The notes: generated by a model not told the origin, from the letters alone. A DNA stretch of 64,000 bases from Trichoplusia ni (GCF_003590095.1 NC_039488.1:7688001-7752000), one strand, 5' to 3'. Counted from the first letter of the stretch, positions 43,020-56,189 are shown. Numbers and translations are program-made.

Positions 43020-44338
43020 AGAAATAACACCAATAGACTTGTCTTTGTAAGTGTTTGAGTTCCAAATTACTCAATTGTATGGAAAAAACTGTTTTCAAAT
43101 TCACGTCATTTTGCCTAGATTTCATTTTTGGTAAGGCGGGGGAATCCTCATGGACACCTAGTAACTCGGAGGAGGCAATGGGTAGTGTCAGACTCTTACT
43201 GACTAAACCTGAACCGCCGTGCTACGTCATCCGCGTTTTTGTATCGGTGTATGGCAATGCGTTGCAATCCTTCATACCACTTTGCCTAGCCTTACCTAGA
43301 AACCTTAAGGTTGCATTGCATTTGCATATACAACTTCAAATGAATGTGAATGACATTCCTCTTCGACAAGTGACGTGACTTTGACTTGTCAGTTCAATAC
43401 ATTTGAGTGATTCGTTAGCGCTTGGAGACATGTAACTTGTGAATAGTTATGAACAGGCTGTGGTTCTCTGCTCCGCAGGGAGATTATCTGTTCTTCTCCC
43501 AAAAGCCAAAAAAAATGCAAATTTTCGGGTTTTTGGGATCATGGAATTGAAGATGTGATTGTAACAACTGAGGTATATATTAAATTATGTCTATTTGTGG
43601 GCTGTGCAGTTAAATTGAGCTGAAAATAAGGAAGTTATATCATGATGGGATTGTATGCATTGATTCAGATAATATTGAGTTTTGTGATCCTATGTCGCAT
43701 TTGAATTGATATATTCCTATAGAAGCTCTGTAAGAACATAAGTCTTTCAGAAACTGGACAATTTGTGACCCTGAGAGTACCGTACAAATAGGCACAATAA
43801 GAAAATTAGTCAACCATCATATTCAGTTTAAATTTTCATATTGTGTGATAATTTCTACTGTGAAGCTACAACAGGTCATGAGATACAGCCTTGTGACAGT
43901 CGGACAGAGAGACAACACAACTAACAGGGTTACATTTAAACCCTCTAGGTACGGAACCATATAAGTAACCATATCATCCCATGAGAAAGTTAAACGGTTT
44001 TTACTCTTATAGAAAAAATGGTTGGGTTTATAAGCATAGCCCCATGAAAACAATTGTATATTTCCTATTTTAGTACGTAGCCGAAAATGTACAAAATTGA
44101 ATAGTCCAAGACTGGAGTGAATGAACTAAATTATAAATGAAATTCAACGATTCTTTTCAACTAATTTTAGTCACCGTCTCTTTCTGTTTTCATGTGTGAG
44201 AAAAGGATAGAATGTTTAATCTCATAGAATAGGTATCGAAAGCTGAATCAAATTGAGGGGGACGTTAGTTCTGATTCTCTCCTTATCATTCTGATTTGAA
44301 ACAACAGGGACAGGATAGTTAACAAAACCATAGCAAAG
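43020..44338 (+). other. Gene A 3' flank / probable 3'UTR
   Basis: No further coding exon was seen. Possible poly(A) signals are ATTAAA at 43579-43584 and AATAAA at 44700-44705; neither is decisive. The stretch contains two dispersed repeats: 43134-43280 (second copy at 48500-48650) and 43335-43442 (second copy near 56190-56300). Confidence 0.4.
43134..43280. repeat. Dispersed repeat in gene A 3' flank
   Basis: GTAGTGTCAGACTCTTACTG and GAACCGCCGTGCTACGTCAT recur in the same order at 48500-48650. Confidence 0.6.
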
Positions 44339-44516
44339 GGAGTTAAATGATGCAACGGTTTACTCACGCGTATTTATCGGGATTGCTCGACTAGTTTCGG
44401 ACTCAAACGGAATCCTTAATCATGAGCTGACGCGGCGGGTCGGCCAATTCCGATAAAAATGCGTGAGAAAACCGTTGCATCATTTAATAATGAATCATTC
44501 TCACGACAGTTACTAT
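44339..44516. mobile_element. Palindromic MITE
   Basis: GATGCAACGGTTTACTCACG at the left, inverted as GAGAAAACCGTTGCATCATT at the right. Confidence 0.65.
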
Positions 44517-44519
44517 TCA

Positions 44520-45460
44520 TGAAAATGTAGTGTAAAAACAATTTTTATTCATTTGTTGCAAGTCTTATTGTTGTCCTTCTCTAACGCCTTTATCAGAAAG
44601 AGATAGTAAGTGACTAAATGTAGTTTTAAAGTATCAGGATTTATTGTAAGTTTTTCGAATGATCTCAAATTGTAATTGAGTGTAACTTAAGCTGATATTA
44701 ATAAACGAAAAAAAAAACTATTTCCTTCTCTGTCTTTCATATGTACTTTGACGGTAGTGTGACAGAGATAGATATAGGTAACTCAGTTTTATTTTTATTA
44801 GTACTAGTTTGAGTGTTATTTAGAATTGGAAAATAATTCTATAAATTAACTTGTCAAAGAAAGAGTCTTGAAAAAGAAATTGTAAATATTTTGAGAAACG
44901 TACGAATAATGGCATTTATTTTAAATCGTTTAAATTGAAGAAATAAGTTTAAATAAAATACTATTGAAATTTTCTCTCTTTGCTTGTAAAAATAATTGCT
45001 ATTTATTTAGAAAAGTACAAAATATTTAAATTATTTCTTGCGATTCGGATTTTAAAAAATGCTTTTTTACTTAATTTATTGTCTTTTTTACGAATTTATT
45101 CAAAAATACCTGTTCTATTTATTTTTTGTTTTCTTTTTGTCATGTCAGACATTGTTTTATAAATTTTGTTTAATCCTTTATAGTTACGAGTATTTTCTTA
45201 AAACCTTTTTTTCTCACTTTGCCATTTAAGTGCACAAATATTTTTTTTGATTTGATCTAGAGATCTTTTCAGAGAGATCAATTAAACAAAACTTAAAAAA
45301 AATGGCCACTCTTTCATCGGTTGTCGTGGAAAAATTTGGTCACGGCAACCAATAGTATACATACTGTGTACATTGCATTCTTCTCAGTGATTTAGTGTAA
45401 AATTATTCTTGAACACTAAATTGTGTCTTCATACAATTTGTATACTCAGAAGACTGAGAA
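44520..45460. other. Intergenic AT-rich DNA, nothing recognised
   Basis: AATAAA at 44700 followed by a run of A could be the gene A poly(A) signal. Otherwise no gene, SINE or MITE was seen. Confidence 0.4.
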
Positions 45461-45465
45461 AAAAC

Positions 45466-45680
45466 TGGGCCCCGATTCTGCTATTTTACAATGGCCAATT
45501 AATGAATGGCAATTGGATTAAATTTGAAATCATTCCTATTCTCTTAAGCATTTTGCCAATACAATAATTGGAAGTTAATTGACCATGAGAGTACCGTCCC
45601 GTACTGGATTTCCTAATAATTGTGTAAAAAAATTGTCATTTTAAGCAAAATTTCATTGTGAATAGCAGAATTGGGGCCCT
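45466..45680. mobile_element. MITE with GGGCCCC ends, 215 bp
   Basis: Terminal inverted repeats GGGCCCCGATTCTGCTATT and AATAGCAGAATTGGGGCCC (one mismatch). Fragments of the same family lie at 6633-6726 and 56518-56660. Confidence 0.65.
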
Positions 45681-45689
45681 GGTAAGTCG

Positions 45690-46870
45690 CAAATGACGCT
45701 TTTCTAAGCCTTATACATACAGTGGTCAAAAACCTTTGAATTTTGGAACGAAATTTTTTGTTGTGTAGTACCAACATAAGAAAACAAATTATTATAATTT
45801 ATTGTTTTTCTTGTGTATTGACATGCGGTTTTCTTTTGAATGTAAATAAAAACATTTGTCGTGTTTTGAGATGGCCATTTAGAATTTAGAATTAGTCTGA
45901 AACAACGAAAATACCTAGATGTGATTTCTGAAACGTGTGCTTGCAGTGATAACTATTTCTAAAGGAATATCTAGAGACTCTATCTACGTTGTATTATTGA
46001 ATGAAATATCCGTTAAATTCGCTTGTACCTTTTGGTTGACATGATCAGTTTGACTGCGAAACCAAAGCTCCATTGGTTGTCTCACTCAACTGGACTTACG
46101 GCAACCATGGGTTGAAACCCTCATAATTAACACGGTTGAAAATTAACTACTATGAGATGTGGTAGGCACTATACGGAAATCAAAAATTATGACCATTTAA
46201 AAAAAATGTATTTTTAATTTTCAGACTAATTTTATAGCTAAGCCTGTCCTTATAGATTGTATAGTAAAAGTAAGTTATTGAACTTAAGTTTTACCATAGT
46301 TAAGTGTAAATAATAATAGTTATTTAAATGTAATATGTATGTATTATAATTTTGTTAGAATATTAGTTAATTTAAACACTATGTATAATTTTGTTTATTA
46401 ATTTTCGAGTCACTTTGAGACACAAGACAAATTAAATGGGCACTTTAACATTATTAATTCCAAATAAATTATAATTACAATTGACATTACCGACCAAAGT
46501 TTTTTATCTCTGCATAAAAATCAAACAAATAAAATATCTTATATTATTTTTCACGAAAATAATAAAAGTATATTTTACTTTCGCAAAAATCTTATTTATA
46601 TTTAATAAGTATGAATAATTATTATATTATAATTACAAAAATAATAACAAAATGTATAAATAATAAAAAAAATATAAAAGTGACTTAAAAATAATGAACA
46701 AAAAATCTCACAATATTACATTATTGTTTTAAAATTGTGACAGTTTTTTTTTCTTTTGTTTATAGTTGCCATTACATTGTTCGATACAAAAAAAAAATGT
46801 ATATATACGCGAATTCTGTGATAATAAAGAACAATAATAATTATTATTCAAGCTTACACTTTGTATTTTT
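45690..46870. other. Intergenic AT-rich DNA, nothing recognised
   Basis: Long A/T runs and no open frame of note. Confidence 0.45.
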
Positions 46871-46877
46871 TTTTTTA

Positions 46878-47200
46878 ATCGATCACAGGTTAAGCTACGC
46901 TTGACGCGGTTGGTCTGTAGATGGGTGACCATCTTTGTAATAGCGAGTTCTTCGTGTTTCGGGAGGTACGTTAAATTGTGGATCCCGGCTGTTATTCATA
47001 CATCTTTGACAATCGTTACAGGTAGTCAGAAGCTAGACAGTCTGATAACCAGTCTACCTAAGCGGTATCGTGTTGCCCAAGTAACTAGGTTGAGGAGGTG
47101 AGATAGGCAGTCGCTCCTTGTAAAACACTGGTACTTAGCTGTAACCGGTTAGACTGGAAGCCGACCACAACATAGTTGGGAAAAGGCTAGGATGATGATG
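46878..47200 (+). mobile_element. 5S-derived SINE, near full length
   Basis: TCGATCACAGGTTAAGCTAC, TAGATGGGTGACCATC, body, then ACATAGTTGGGAAAAGGC and GATGATGATG. Confidence 0.75.
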
Positions 47201-47457
47201 ACTTCATATTATTTTGAACCAACTTCAAAATGGAGGATTCTTCCTATGTCACTAGATTTTTTTTATACTTGTTACCTCAGAACTTCGGCCTGGATCAACC
47301 GAGCACGCGGCATATCGCACTCATTTGCCTTGGCGTGGTGACCTTGACCTATTGTCTATCCGTGCAGTCGAATGCAATTTCAAATATAACCTGTTTGTTG
47401 GAAACTTCTTCATCGAAAGTCCTTCACCCTGACCTATGATGTGATATTTAATCTATA

Positions 47458-47600
47458 TCTATACTAATATATAAAGCTGAAGAGTATGTTTGTTTGTTTG
47501 AACGCGCTAATCTCAGGAACTACTGGTTCGAATTGAAAAAATATTTTTGTGTTGAATAGACCTTTTATCAAGGAAGGCTATAGGCTATACACCGTGTATT
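47458..47600 (+). mobile_element. Helitron-like H1, 3' truncated
   Basis: TATACTAATATATAAAGCTG to GGAAGGCTATAGGCTATAC, then unrelated sequence. Confidence 0.5.
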
Positions 47601-48187
47601 TTTTTTCGTCTTACAAAAGCAGCCCAGTTCATTTATCCAATGACTAGAACACGTTCATGATAAAAAAATAGGTATTTATGAGATTTGAGTAAATTTAAAA
47701 TGCAATTTTTATTCAATATTATGATGCAATTCGTAGTTTTTTAGAAACACAGCTCTGTTGCGAGCGCGGTCCAGCCTTGTAACAATGGTGAGGGAGTTTA
47801 GATTTATCTTGTTTGATTTTTCTTCGTACTTATTATCTTTGTTGATAAAACTACAAAATCTAGTTGCAAACACGTGATAATAACACGGAAAAACAATAGA
47901 AATCCAATATTTTTTATTAAACTATCTAGCGGACATCAAAAAAGAAAAATGGTCGCCATACCTATTAATATTTAAAGCAATTTCAGTTGCCATAGCAACG
48001 ATTCTCAAAACAACTCTTACCATAGAACGTCCTTGTCAAGTATTTTTAGATATTGACGCACTCACACAGACCAAATAAGAGAATAGATGTGACAACTATC
48101 TTATTTGTTTGTCTTATTTAACGCTAATCTTTTAAACTAAGAAAGCGATGTAACAGGAAAACGGTTTCTAAGGGCATTGTACATACG

Positions 48188-48413
48188 TCATCATTGGCCT
48201 AGCCTTTTCCCAACTATGTTGGGGTCGGCTTTCAGTCTAACCGGATTCAGCTGAGTTTTTACAAGGAGCGACTGACTATCTTACCTCCTCAACCCAGTTA
48301 CCTGGGCAACACGATACTCCTTGGTTGGACTGGTTGTCAGACTTTCAAGCTTCTGACTACCTGTAAAGACTGTCAAAAAATTATGAATAACAGCCAGGAC
48401 CCATAATTTAAGG
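48188..48413 (-). mobile_element. 5S-derived SINE, 5' truncated
   Basis: CATTGGCCTAGCCTTTTCCC through CAGCCAGGACCCATAATTTA. The 5S head is missing. Confidence 0.65.
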
Positions 48414-48499
48414 GATTATAAATACACGTTAAAATGTGCAATTTTAAAAGACATAACCGTCGTCGTAAAAAGGTTAGCAAATATAACGGTCCATACCCT

Positions 48500-48650
48500 T
48501 TTTTTAAGGGAATTCTCATGGACTCCCGCTCCCTCGGGGGAGGAAATGTGTAGTGTCAGACTCTTACTGACTAAACCTGAACCGCCGTGCTACGTCATCC
48601 GCTTTTTTGTATCGGTATATGACAATGTATGCAATCCTTCATACTGAGTG
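48500..48650. repeat. Dispersed repeat, partner of 43134-43280
   Basis: Same order of blocks; GCTCCCTCGGGGGAGGAAAT here against CTCGGAGGAGGCAATG there. Confidence 0.55.
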
Positions 48651-48805
48651 CTCTGATACATAAATGATGAAAATCACTCAAGTCATTCAGAAGCTGTGAA
48701 AGTAATTTTCGTTGTGTTGTCTTTAATTTAATCTTGTTGATAAAATTACTTCCGCTCTTAGTAATCGAATCGTACTGTCGCGTATTGTGTTAGTTAAGCA
48801 CAAGA

Positions 48806-49030
48806 TAATAAATGCGGACAACATCACATACATTGTTCCGAACCCAAAGTAAGTTGCTAAAGCACTTGTGTTATGGAATTCAGATACAACGAAGGTACCA
48901 CAAACACCCAGACCCGAGACAACATAGAAATGTCAATTTTTACATTGACCCGACCGGGAATCGAACCCGGGACCTCAGAGCTAGCGACACCTTGAAACCG
49001 GTGCGTACGCCACTCGACCACGGAGGTCGT
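48806..49030 (-). mobile_element. tRNA-derived SINE, family A
   Basis: Near-identical to 38861-39089; followed directly by a SINE B scrap at 49040-49145. Confidence 0.75.
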
Positions 49031-50279
49031 CAAAAGATACCAGTTATGCACCAGTGGATCACACAAATGCTTGTCGTACACGGGGATCGAACGCGCAACA
49101 CGTAGCGCGTATTGTGTTTATAGTGTAACATAAACCACTGGGTTATCCCTCCTCTGTCTCCCCCCTAAATGTTTACAAGCGTGATGATGTATGTTTGTTC
49201 ATCTATTTTCTTTGATGTGTAGCGTTCTGATATGGTACTAATGAAAACTGATTGGTTACAATACACGAGTTAAAACGGTCAAAGATTATGTTACAGGGTG
49301 GACACTTTGGAGAAATGTTTAGAATAATCTTTACCTTCATTAATATTGTAATATTATTCAGTGTGTGTACTGGTAAGACTTTTAAAAGAATCAGCATAAA
49401 ATAACTTTTATATGGCTAAATTAAGTTGAAACATACAGTCGCAAAATGAAAAAAAAAATTAAACAAATTAATTTAACTGACGCCATGTAGTCTAGTAGAA
49501 ATTTTTTGTTTTAATTTTAAACTTAAAAAAAAATCTTACTATGAATACCAGATAATTTGAAATTTGGATTAAATTTGACTAAACCGACCTTAAAATTTAT
49601 TTGTCATCCAACCCATTCGATTTCTTAACCTATTTCTACGCAACATTCAGCATCACAATTGATTCTATGACCAGTCTGTTTCCATAATCTTTGCCTCACG
49701 CGAATCAATGGAAGAGCATTATTAATTAAAACACTTAAACACATGATTCTCCGTCGCCTAGCAACAATGACATCGCGTGCATTTGTCTTGTTGTTTCAAC
49801 TTTAAGGCAATGTTTCATATGAGAGAGATAGCTAATATTTACAGCAGTTAAAAGTTATCCTAATAGCTCGTTTGGTTGAATGAATGTTTGTTAGTATTTT
49901 ACGCAATAACTGCTGAACAGATTTGGATGAAATTTGGTATACAGATAGTTTATAACCTGGAGCAAAACGTTCATCCCACTTTATGTTCTTGAATTATTCT
50001 GGATTGGTTGAACAAACATTATTTTGTCCATACATCCATACATACAAACTTTTGCGTTTTTTATTCTTAGTAGGATTCCACTCTACCTACGTGTACGCGT
50101 GTATGTAACTGAGCTCGTAAAGAGCTGAACCGATTCTGATGATATTTTTAGCATGCGGGGTTTTCTAAATTGTACGTGTCTATTTGTCTGTCTGTCTATT
50201 AAAGATTAATTATGTGCGAGTATTCTTAGACATGTTTGATAAAAATCTGTTGAGCCATATAGTAGGAGGTTTAAATACC

Positions 50280-50475
50280 CTGTATTTTCCACATTTTATA
50301 TTGTATCTTCGCTCCTATTAGTCGCAGCGTGATGGTTTATAGCCTAAAACCTTCCTCGATGAATGATCTATTGAACACAAAAATAAATTTTCGATTTGAA
50401 CCAGTAGTTCCTGAGATTAGCGCGTTCAAACAAAACAAACAATCAAAAAAACTCTTCAGCTTTCTATATTAGTAT
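50280..50475 (-). mobile_element. Helitron-like H1 fragment
   Basis: CACATTTTATATTGTATCTT to CTCTTCAGCTTTCTATATTA. The CTAG end is missing. Confidence 0.5.
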
Positions 50476-50963
50476 ATAGTATAGATATAGAAGTATAGAT
50501 ATTATCGTTTACTATAGGAATTATCGCAAATCTTTTATTTACAAGGACGTCGTACTGACTGCAGTATAACCTATGGATCTATCTTAGTATATATCTCATA
50601 GTTGTAATATTTTATATTGATTCATGCTCACTTTACGATTGACGAAGATAATTTATTACTTCGTTTTTATGAATAACACAATGATTGTACAAACAAAGAT
50701 TGAACTGGCGACACGTGGTGCACAGCTAGCTTGTTGAGATAAACTATACCTTACTTACTTAGTTCGCCATTTTTCATATTTTGTTTAGCAAAATTTTGGT
50801 AAATAATACTTACATAAGTAAACAATTTTTTTTTTACTTCGGATGACAGAATGACTCACTCGCCGCCGCGTCAGCTCATGATTAATGACTCCGGTTGGGC
50901 TCGAAACTCTAGTCGGGCACCCCCGATAAATACGCGTGAGTGAAAAAATTAAAGTGAATATAT

Positions 50964-51206
50964 CACGGAAGGCACGTTGAATTGTGATTCCCGGCTGTAA
51001 TCCATACACCTTTGACAGTCGTTACAGGTAGTCAGAAGCTTGAAAAGTCTGTCAACCAGTCTTTCTAAGGGGTATCATGATGCCCAGGTAACTGGGTTGA
51101 GGAGGTCAGATAGGCAGTCGCTCCTTGTAAAACACTGGTACTTAGCTGAATCCGGTTAGACTAGAAGCCGACCTCAACATAGTTGGGAAGAGGATCGGCC
51201 GATGAT
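50964..51206 (+). mobile_element. 5S-derived SINE, 5' truncated
   Basis: CACGGAAGGCACGTTGAATT through AACATAGTTGGGAAGAGG and GATGAT. It follows a piece of palindromic MITE (50869-50945). Confidence 0.65.
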
Positions 51207-51429
51207 AAGTGGTCATTTGATTAAACCAAAACCTAACTAAAAACCAAGACCTAACAAGACCTAAAAAGCATAGCATAATACGAGAGGGGCGTCTTTCTTT
51301 CACACCCTCAGTACTTTTACTTTAAAACTAGGATCACTGGGTTTGATGACATATTCAAACGTTACCCAGTTTTGTCTGCCCTTGACCGCTTCGGAGCTGC
51401 AAATGGTAGGTTTTTTGTTGATATGACAT

Positions 51430-51820
51430 AACTTTGACAGCTGATAGCCGAGCGGTATAGTACAACATGCGAAACTCTCTGTACGTGAAGTCGTGAGTTC
51501 GATTATCGCGGTGGACGAACTGATAGGATATCAAGCTGAAAGGTTAGAGTGATTTTTAGGATGTCTTTGGTGGGATAAAGTTTGGAGTGATCCAGAATTG
51601 CTTGTCTGGGTGTCTTGAGCACGTGGGTTATAAAAAATCCACAACTTTCATACACCGCCATCTAGTCTCAAACTAAGCAAAGCCTGTATTATGAGTACTA
51701 GGCAAATGATAAACATACTTACATATTTGTAAAAACGTACCTATTATGCATATACTCATCACACAAACATCGAACCCACGACCTAAAATATAGAAGTCAA
51801 GGCTTTTAACCACTGGTATT
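51430..51820. repeat. Degraded tRNA-SINE sequences
   Basis: GATAGCCGAGCGGTATAG and GTGAGTTCGATTATCGCGG (+) are box A and B like. 51655-51820 is a family C type copy on the minus strand (CATCGAACCCACGACC). Too decayed for end points. Confidence 0.4.
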
Positions 51821-51829
51821 AAAAGATTC

Positions 51830-52680
51830 CAAATTTTAAGACATATACGCCGTTATAATTTAAATGAAGAGGGCTCTTTCTAGTTTTTTTTTGTTTACTC
51901 TATCACTTAGGTATCTTTTTTAACTTCGTCTTATTTTAATTAAGTCAAGATCTGATGGGATCCCAGACAAATAGACAGAGCAGATATTTTTAATTACTTA
52001 ACACATGTTTTCAATTCTAAAATTTAAACCAGTTTAAAACTAAAAATCAATACTGGATAGATGCAGTATAATTATATTATTTAGCATACCATAACTGGAA
52101 TAAGCTAAATGGCAGAAAACAATTATAAAACAGACAAACGACTTGGAATAATATCATTCAGCCGACTGGCTTTGCGCGCGATACACGTGCCTCACGTTTT
52201 TTTTTCTATTTTTATCTGTGACATAGCGTCTTTGGCGGGAATACACGGAAAAAACGGGTGAGAGGGAATGTTTATTTATTTTTTGACATTTAAATGATAA
52301 TTTCAGATTTGTTTTTAAATGAAACTCGGCAAATGTTATTGTACTGATAAATGTTTAGGTTAAAAACAATATGGCAACGATTTTTTTTGCCATTTGCGCC
52401 AAAAGAAGATTAATTTGTTGTAAATAATTGTTATTTAAACTTTTTCAAGGATACTTTTTCGTCGTGATCTTATTCTTATTTTCAATGAACTCAGTCTAGG
52501 CTCAAAAATAAGTACAAAGTTTAAGAAGAAGACAGCGCTCTACAGATTGTTTAATGCCGTCTCTCTTTCGCAACTACAATAATATTACTTTCAGATGTGG
52601 TGGGAGGCCTGAAAAGATATCAACACTGACCTCATAGGTCAAGTGTGACTCTAACACGTACTGACAGAGTTCCGTACAAA
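51830..52680. other. Intergenic, nothing recognised
   Basis: No frame, SINE or inverted repeat stood out. Confidence 0.4.
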
Positions 52681-53358
52681 AAGAAAACAATTTGTATTTC
52701 TACGTTTTTACCACGTTTTTATGAAATCTCTTTTCTTGTTATTTACTTACTTTTCTTGTTTTTCTGTCGTTCCGGTTGGATTTTTGCACCTCAATTTTGA
52801 GGCACTTCCCGATAAGCTAGCAGGCTGAAATTTTCAGAGAAGCCTCAAACCCGATGACAATGCAATTTACAACTGTAAAAACGGCTGGGCCGAGTTTGAT
52901 AAAATTTTAATGGAATGACATTTAAAAACGTAGGCTGTTTTAAATCTATTTACTATATTTTTTTAGAATTTGTTGTTACATCAACGGCAGTAATATATCA
53001 TACACAAAAATCCCACCTTTCTAACCATCACGGTTCTTGAGATAAACCAACAGATAGACAGACAAAAAGCCGTGTCTCAATAGGTTATCCGTTTCCGTTT
53101 TAACCTTTTCGTACGGATCTCTAAAAAATTAACGTTCTGCTACTGGGAAAAACACTCATTGGCAACTGTATATTAGGATCCAGTAGTTATTAATAGAGTC
53201 TAAATATAGTGACGGTCAATATTAACCAGGCAGTGTTAGACACGTGGATTCAAGGTCGCTTATCAAACGAGGACGAAACAACGATCAAACCGCTTGATGT
53301 AGAGTTTGATACCGTTTGATGGCTTGTTACCTACTGATATTATAAAGTTGAAAGCTTA

Positions 53359-53649
53359 TTTGCAGTGTCCGTCTTGTAGTTTTTTATATAATAATGGATA
53401 CGTATTTTTAAATTTGTCCCGCAAACATAAATTGACCAAATTACAGTGAATGAAACTTACGGGTGACGTCATGATTGAGTATAAATTTTACCATATCGTT
53501 ACGTCACAAGCCCTCTCTCCTAAACTTTAAAGCAGTTCTTTGTCAATTCTAGTTTTTCCGGAAAAGGAAAAAAATACGTGTCTCATACTTTTTAATTATC
53601 TAATTGAGGGTCTAATGAGATTTTTCTTTTTATACCCAGTCATCATCCC
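53359..53649. mobile_element. MITE, GGGATGATGAC family, left end missing
   Basis: TTTGCAGTGTCCGTCTTGTA to CCAGTCATCATCCCC. The left inverted repeat is absent. Confidence 0.65.
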
Positions 53650-54074
53650 CATTGTATATGGACTTTCGAACGTTTTTGTACACTCACTTTTCTTGTTTGT
53701 TTGTCGTTCCGGTTTGATTTTTGCAACTCAATTTGGAGGCACTTCCCGATAAGCTAGCAGGCTGAAATTTTTAGCGTAGCTTCAAACCCGATGACAATGC
53801 AATTTGCAATTATAGAAACAGCTGGACCGATTTTGGTTAATTTTTAATGGAGTGTCATTTAAAAACGTGGATTTTTCTAATATTTTTTTAATCTATTTCT
53901 CTATTGTTTGTTCCTCTTTCACGCAAAAAACTAATGCATAGATTTAGACGAAACTTGGTACACAAATAGTTTATTACCAGGATTAACACATGGGATAGTT
54001 TTTATCATGATTTTATGTTCCCCTAGGATCATTTTCGCCCGCTGGCAACAAATAGTATCAAATAGTTTGACTGG

Positions 54075-54240
54075 CCTGTTCAGTTGGTCTAGTGTTTAGT
54101 GGTTTCAATTCCAGGTGGTTGTGGGTTCAATTCCTCAGGGTAAATTTTTTAGTGATGAGCACGATTATTTGTTCTGTGTCTGGGTGTATTATATTTATAT
54201 TATGTATGTGTTTAGAAATATATCAGTATGTTTGTTCACA
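54075..54240 (+). repeat. tRNA-derived SINE, family C
   Basis: AGTTGGTCTAGTGTTTAGTG, GTGGGTTCAATTCC, GATGAGCACGATTATTTG, CTGTGTCTGGGTG. Confidence 0.5.
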
Positions 54241-54621
54241 TTTTGGGCCCATAAAATTTCACCAAGTTTAGCTCAATAGATTTTTATTTGAAGTCAGTTG
54301 TATATTTTTGTTATTAAACAATATTATAACTCTTTAGATATCAATAGAAAACAAAATGTATAAAAATGATGTCTCAGACTTTAATTTGTCAGTTCAATAC
54401 ATTTAACTGATCCAATCAGTATTACCGAGTAATTAAACTTGCCTCTAACAATTTTACAAGTATTTAACTAAATCAATATTTATAAACCTACTTACCTTAC
54501 TAACGTCATAATTTCTACCAGCTGTGTTTATACAAGTGTAATTTATTGCTTAATTAATCAACAAATAAATTACGTATTTAAGCAATTTGCTTGTACCCAA
54601 ATCTAGTTCAAATATATAATT

Positions 54622-54838
54622 AACTAGCTTTTCGTCCGCAGCTTCGCCCGCGTCGAGGTCGGTTATATCGCGTTTCCAAGAGAACTCTCCAAAAATCCGG
54701 GATAAAAACTATCCTATGTTCCTTCTCAAGGTCAACTCTATCTCTGTACCAAATTTCATTAAAATCGGTTCAGTGGTTTGGACGTGGAAGCGTAACAGGC
54801 AGACAGAGTTACTTTCGCATTTATAATATTAGTAAGGA
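54622..54838 (-). mobile_element. Helitron-like H2 copy
   Basis: ACTAGCTTTTCGTCCGCAGC to GCATTTATAATATTAGTAAGG, with both ends intact. Confidence 0.65.
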
Positions 54839-54906
54839 TTAGATGTACACGCGACTTCCTCCGCGTGTTAAGAAAAATGTTTATTATCTTACTTGCTACT
54901 ATATAT

Positions 54907-55080
54907 CCTACTAATATTATAAACGCGAAAGTTTGTATGTATGGATGTTTGTTCCTCTTTCACGCATAAACCACTGAACGGATTTAGACGAAACTTGGTA
55001 CACAGATAGTTAATAACCGGGATTAACACATAGGATAGATTTTATCGCTATTCTATGTTCCCTTGTGATCATTTTCCTAG
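54907..55080 (+). mobile_element. Helitron-like H3 copy, 3' end lost
   Basis: CCTACTAATATTATAAACGC start and GGATGTTTGTTCCTCTTTCA core. Confidence 0.55.
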
Positions 55081-55548
55081 ATTTGCACCCAAATGTAGAT
55101 AATTAAAATTTGAAAAAGTAGCCTAAGTTACGCTTTATTACATCAGCTGTATACCTGTAGAAGTTCCATCAGAATCGGTCCAGCTGTTTCAGAGATTAGC
55201 CGGAAGCCGAGTTACATTAACTCCGCTTTCTTTATTTGACCCTTTGTCCGTCTGTCACCAACGGTTAAGCAATGGTTGGTACGGTCAAAAATAGGGTGAC
55301 CAATTTTTCTTGCAAATTAGTTTTTTTTTCAGTTTGTACGGAACCTTCGATTGGGCGATAAAGACTTGCACTTGACCGGTTTTTATATATAATAGTTTTA
55401 TTTTAAAGTATATAGCTATGTAATAATTCTAATCAGTTTTAATGGTGAACTATTGACACTGTATTTATTTATAACTACTAACTAGATTACAAATTGTCTC
55501 ATTATTAGTAGTTTTTTCATGTAAAGTTGCCTCAATCTATTGATAACC

Positions 55549-55872
55549 TGATCTCATGATCTAGGTTAAGCAACTCTCGACGCGGCCGGAAATTGGATGG
55601 GTGACCAACTATGTCGTGTTTCGGCTTTAAATTGTGGGTACTTGCAGTAGTTACAGATAGTCAGAAGCTAGAAAGACTGCTAACCAGTCTATCAGAAGTT
55701 AGAAAGTCTGGCTGCCAGTCTGAATAAGGGGTATCGTGTTGCCCAGGTAACTGGGTTGAGGAGGTCAGATAGGCAGTCGCTCCTTGTAAAACACTGGTAC
55801 TTAGCTGAATCCGGTAAGACTGGAAGCCGACCCCAATATAGTTGGGGAAAGGCTAGGCCAACGATGATGATG
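55549..55872 (+). mobile_element. 5S-derived SINE, copy closest to 5S rRNA
   Basis: The head reads GTTAAGCAACTCTCGACGCG and AAATTGGATGGGTGACCAAC, which lines up with 5S rRNA GTTAAGCAAC...TTGGATGGGTGACC. The body and GATGATGATG tail are as in the other copies. Confidence 0.75.
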
Positions 55873-56189
55873 TCCAATATAATTTTGACGTTCAAAAACT
55901 GCTAGTAGCCTCATTAGAATAAATGATTTTCATTTCGACTTAGAGGAAAAACTAACAAGTAAATTCCTCTGTTTTATTGAACATCTCAGATATTTGTCTT
56001 TCAGATTACATTTATTAATATTTACCCAACATTTGCGTCAACCAGTGATAACCGGTGATAACCGGTATCACACTACTGGTAATTTCGAATAATTATAGTT
56101 TTAAAATGTAGGTTTTTATAGGCAATATTTTATTCTAAATCCCAGACAATGTTAGATTTCATTTGATTAGAAATGGAATAGAAAACTTC

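Noticed and set aside
47278..47303. AGAACTTCGGCCTGGATCAA resembles part of gene A exon 10 (NFGLDQ).
   Set aside because: The flanking sequence matches an interspersed repeat also seen at 58828-58875 (GTTACCACAGAACTTCGGAC); no other exon sequence accompanies it. Taken as chance.
55549..55640. Possible 5S rRNA gene.
   Set aside because: Only part of the 5S sequence is present, with many changes and a shared SINE body and tail.
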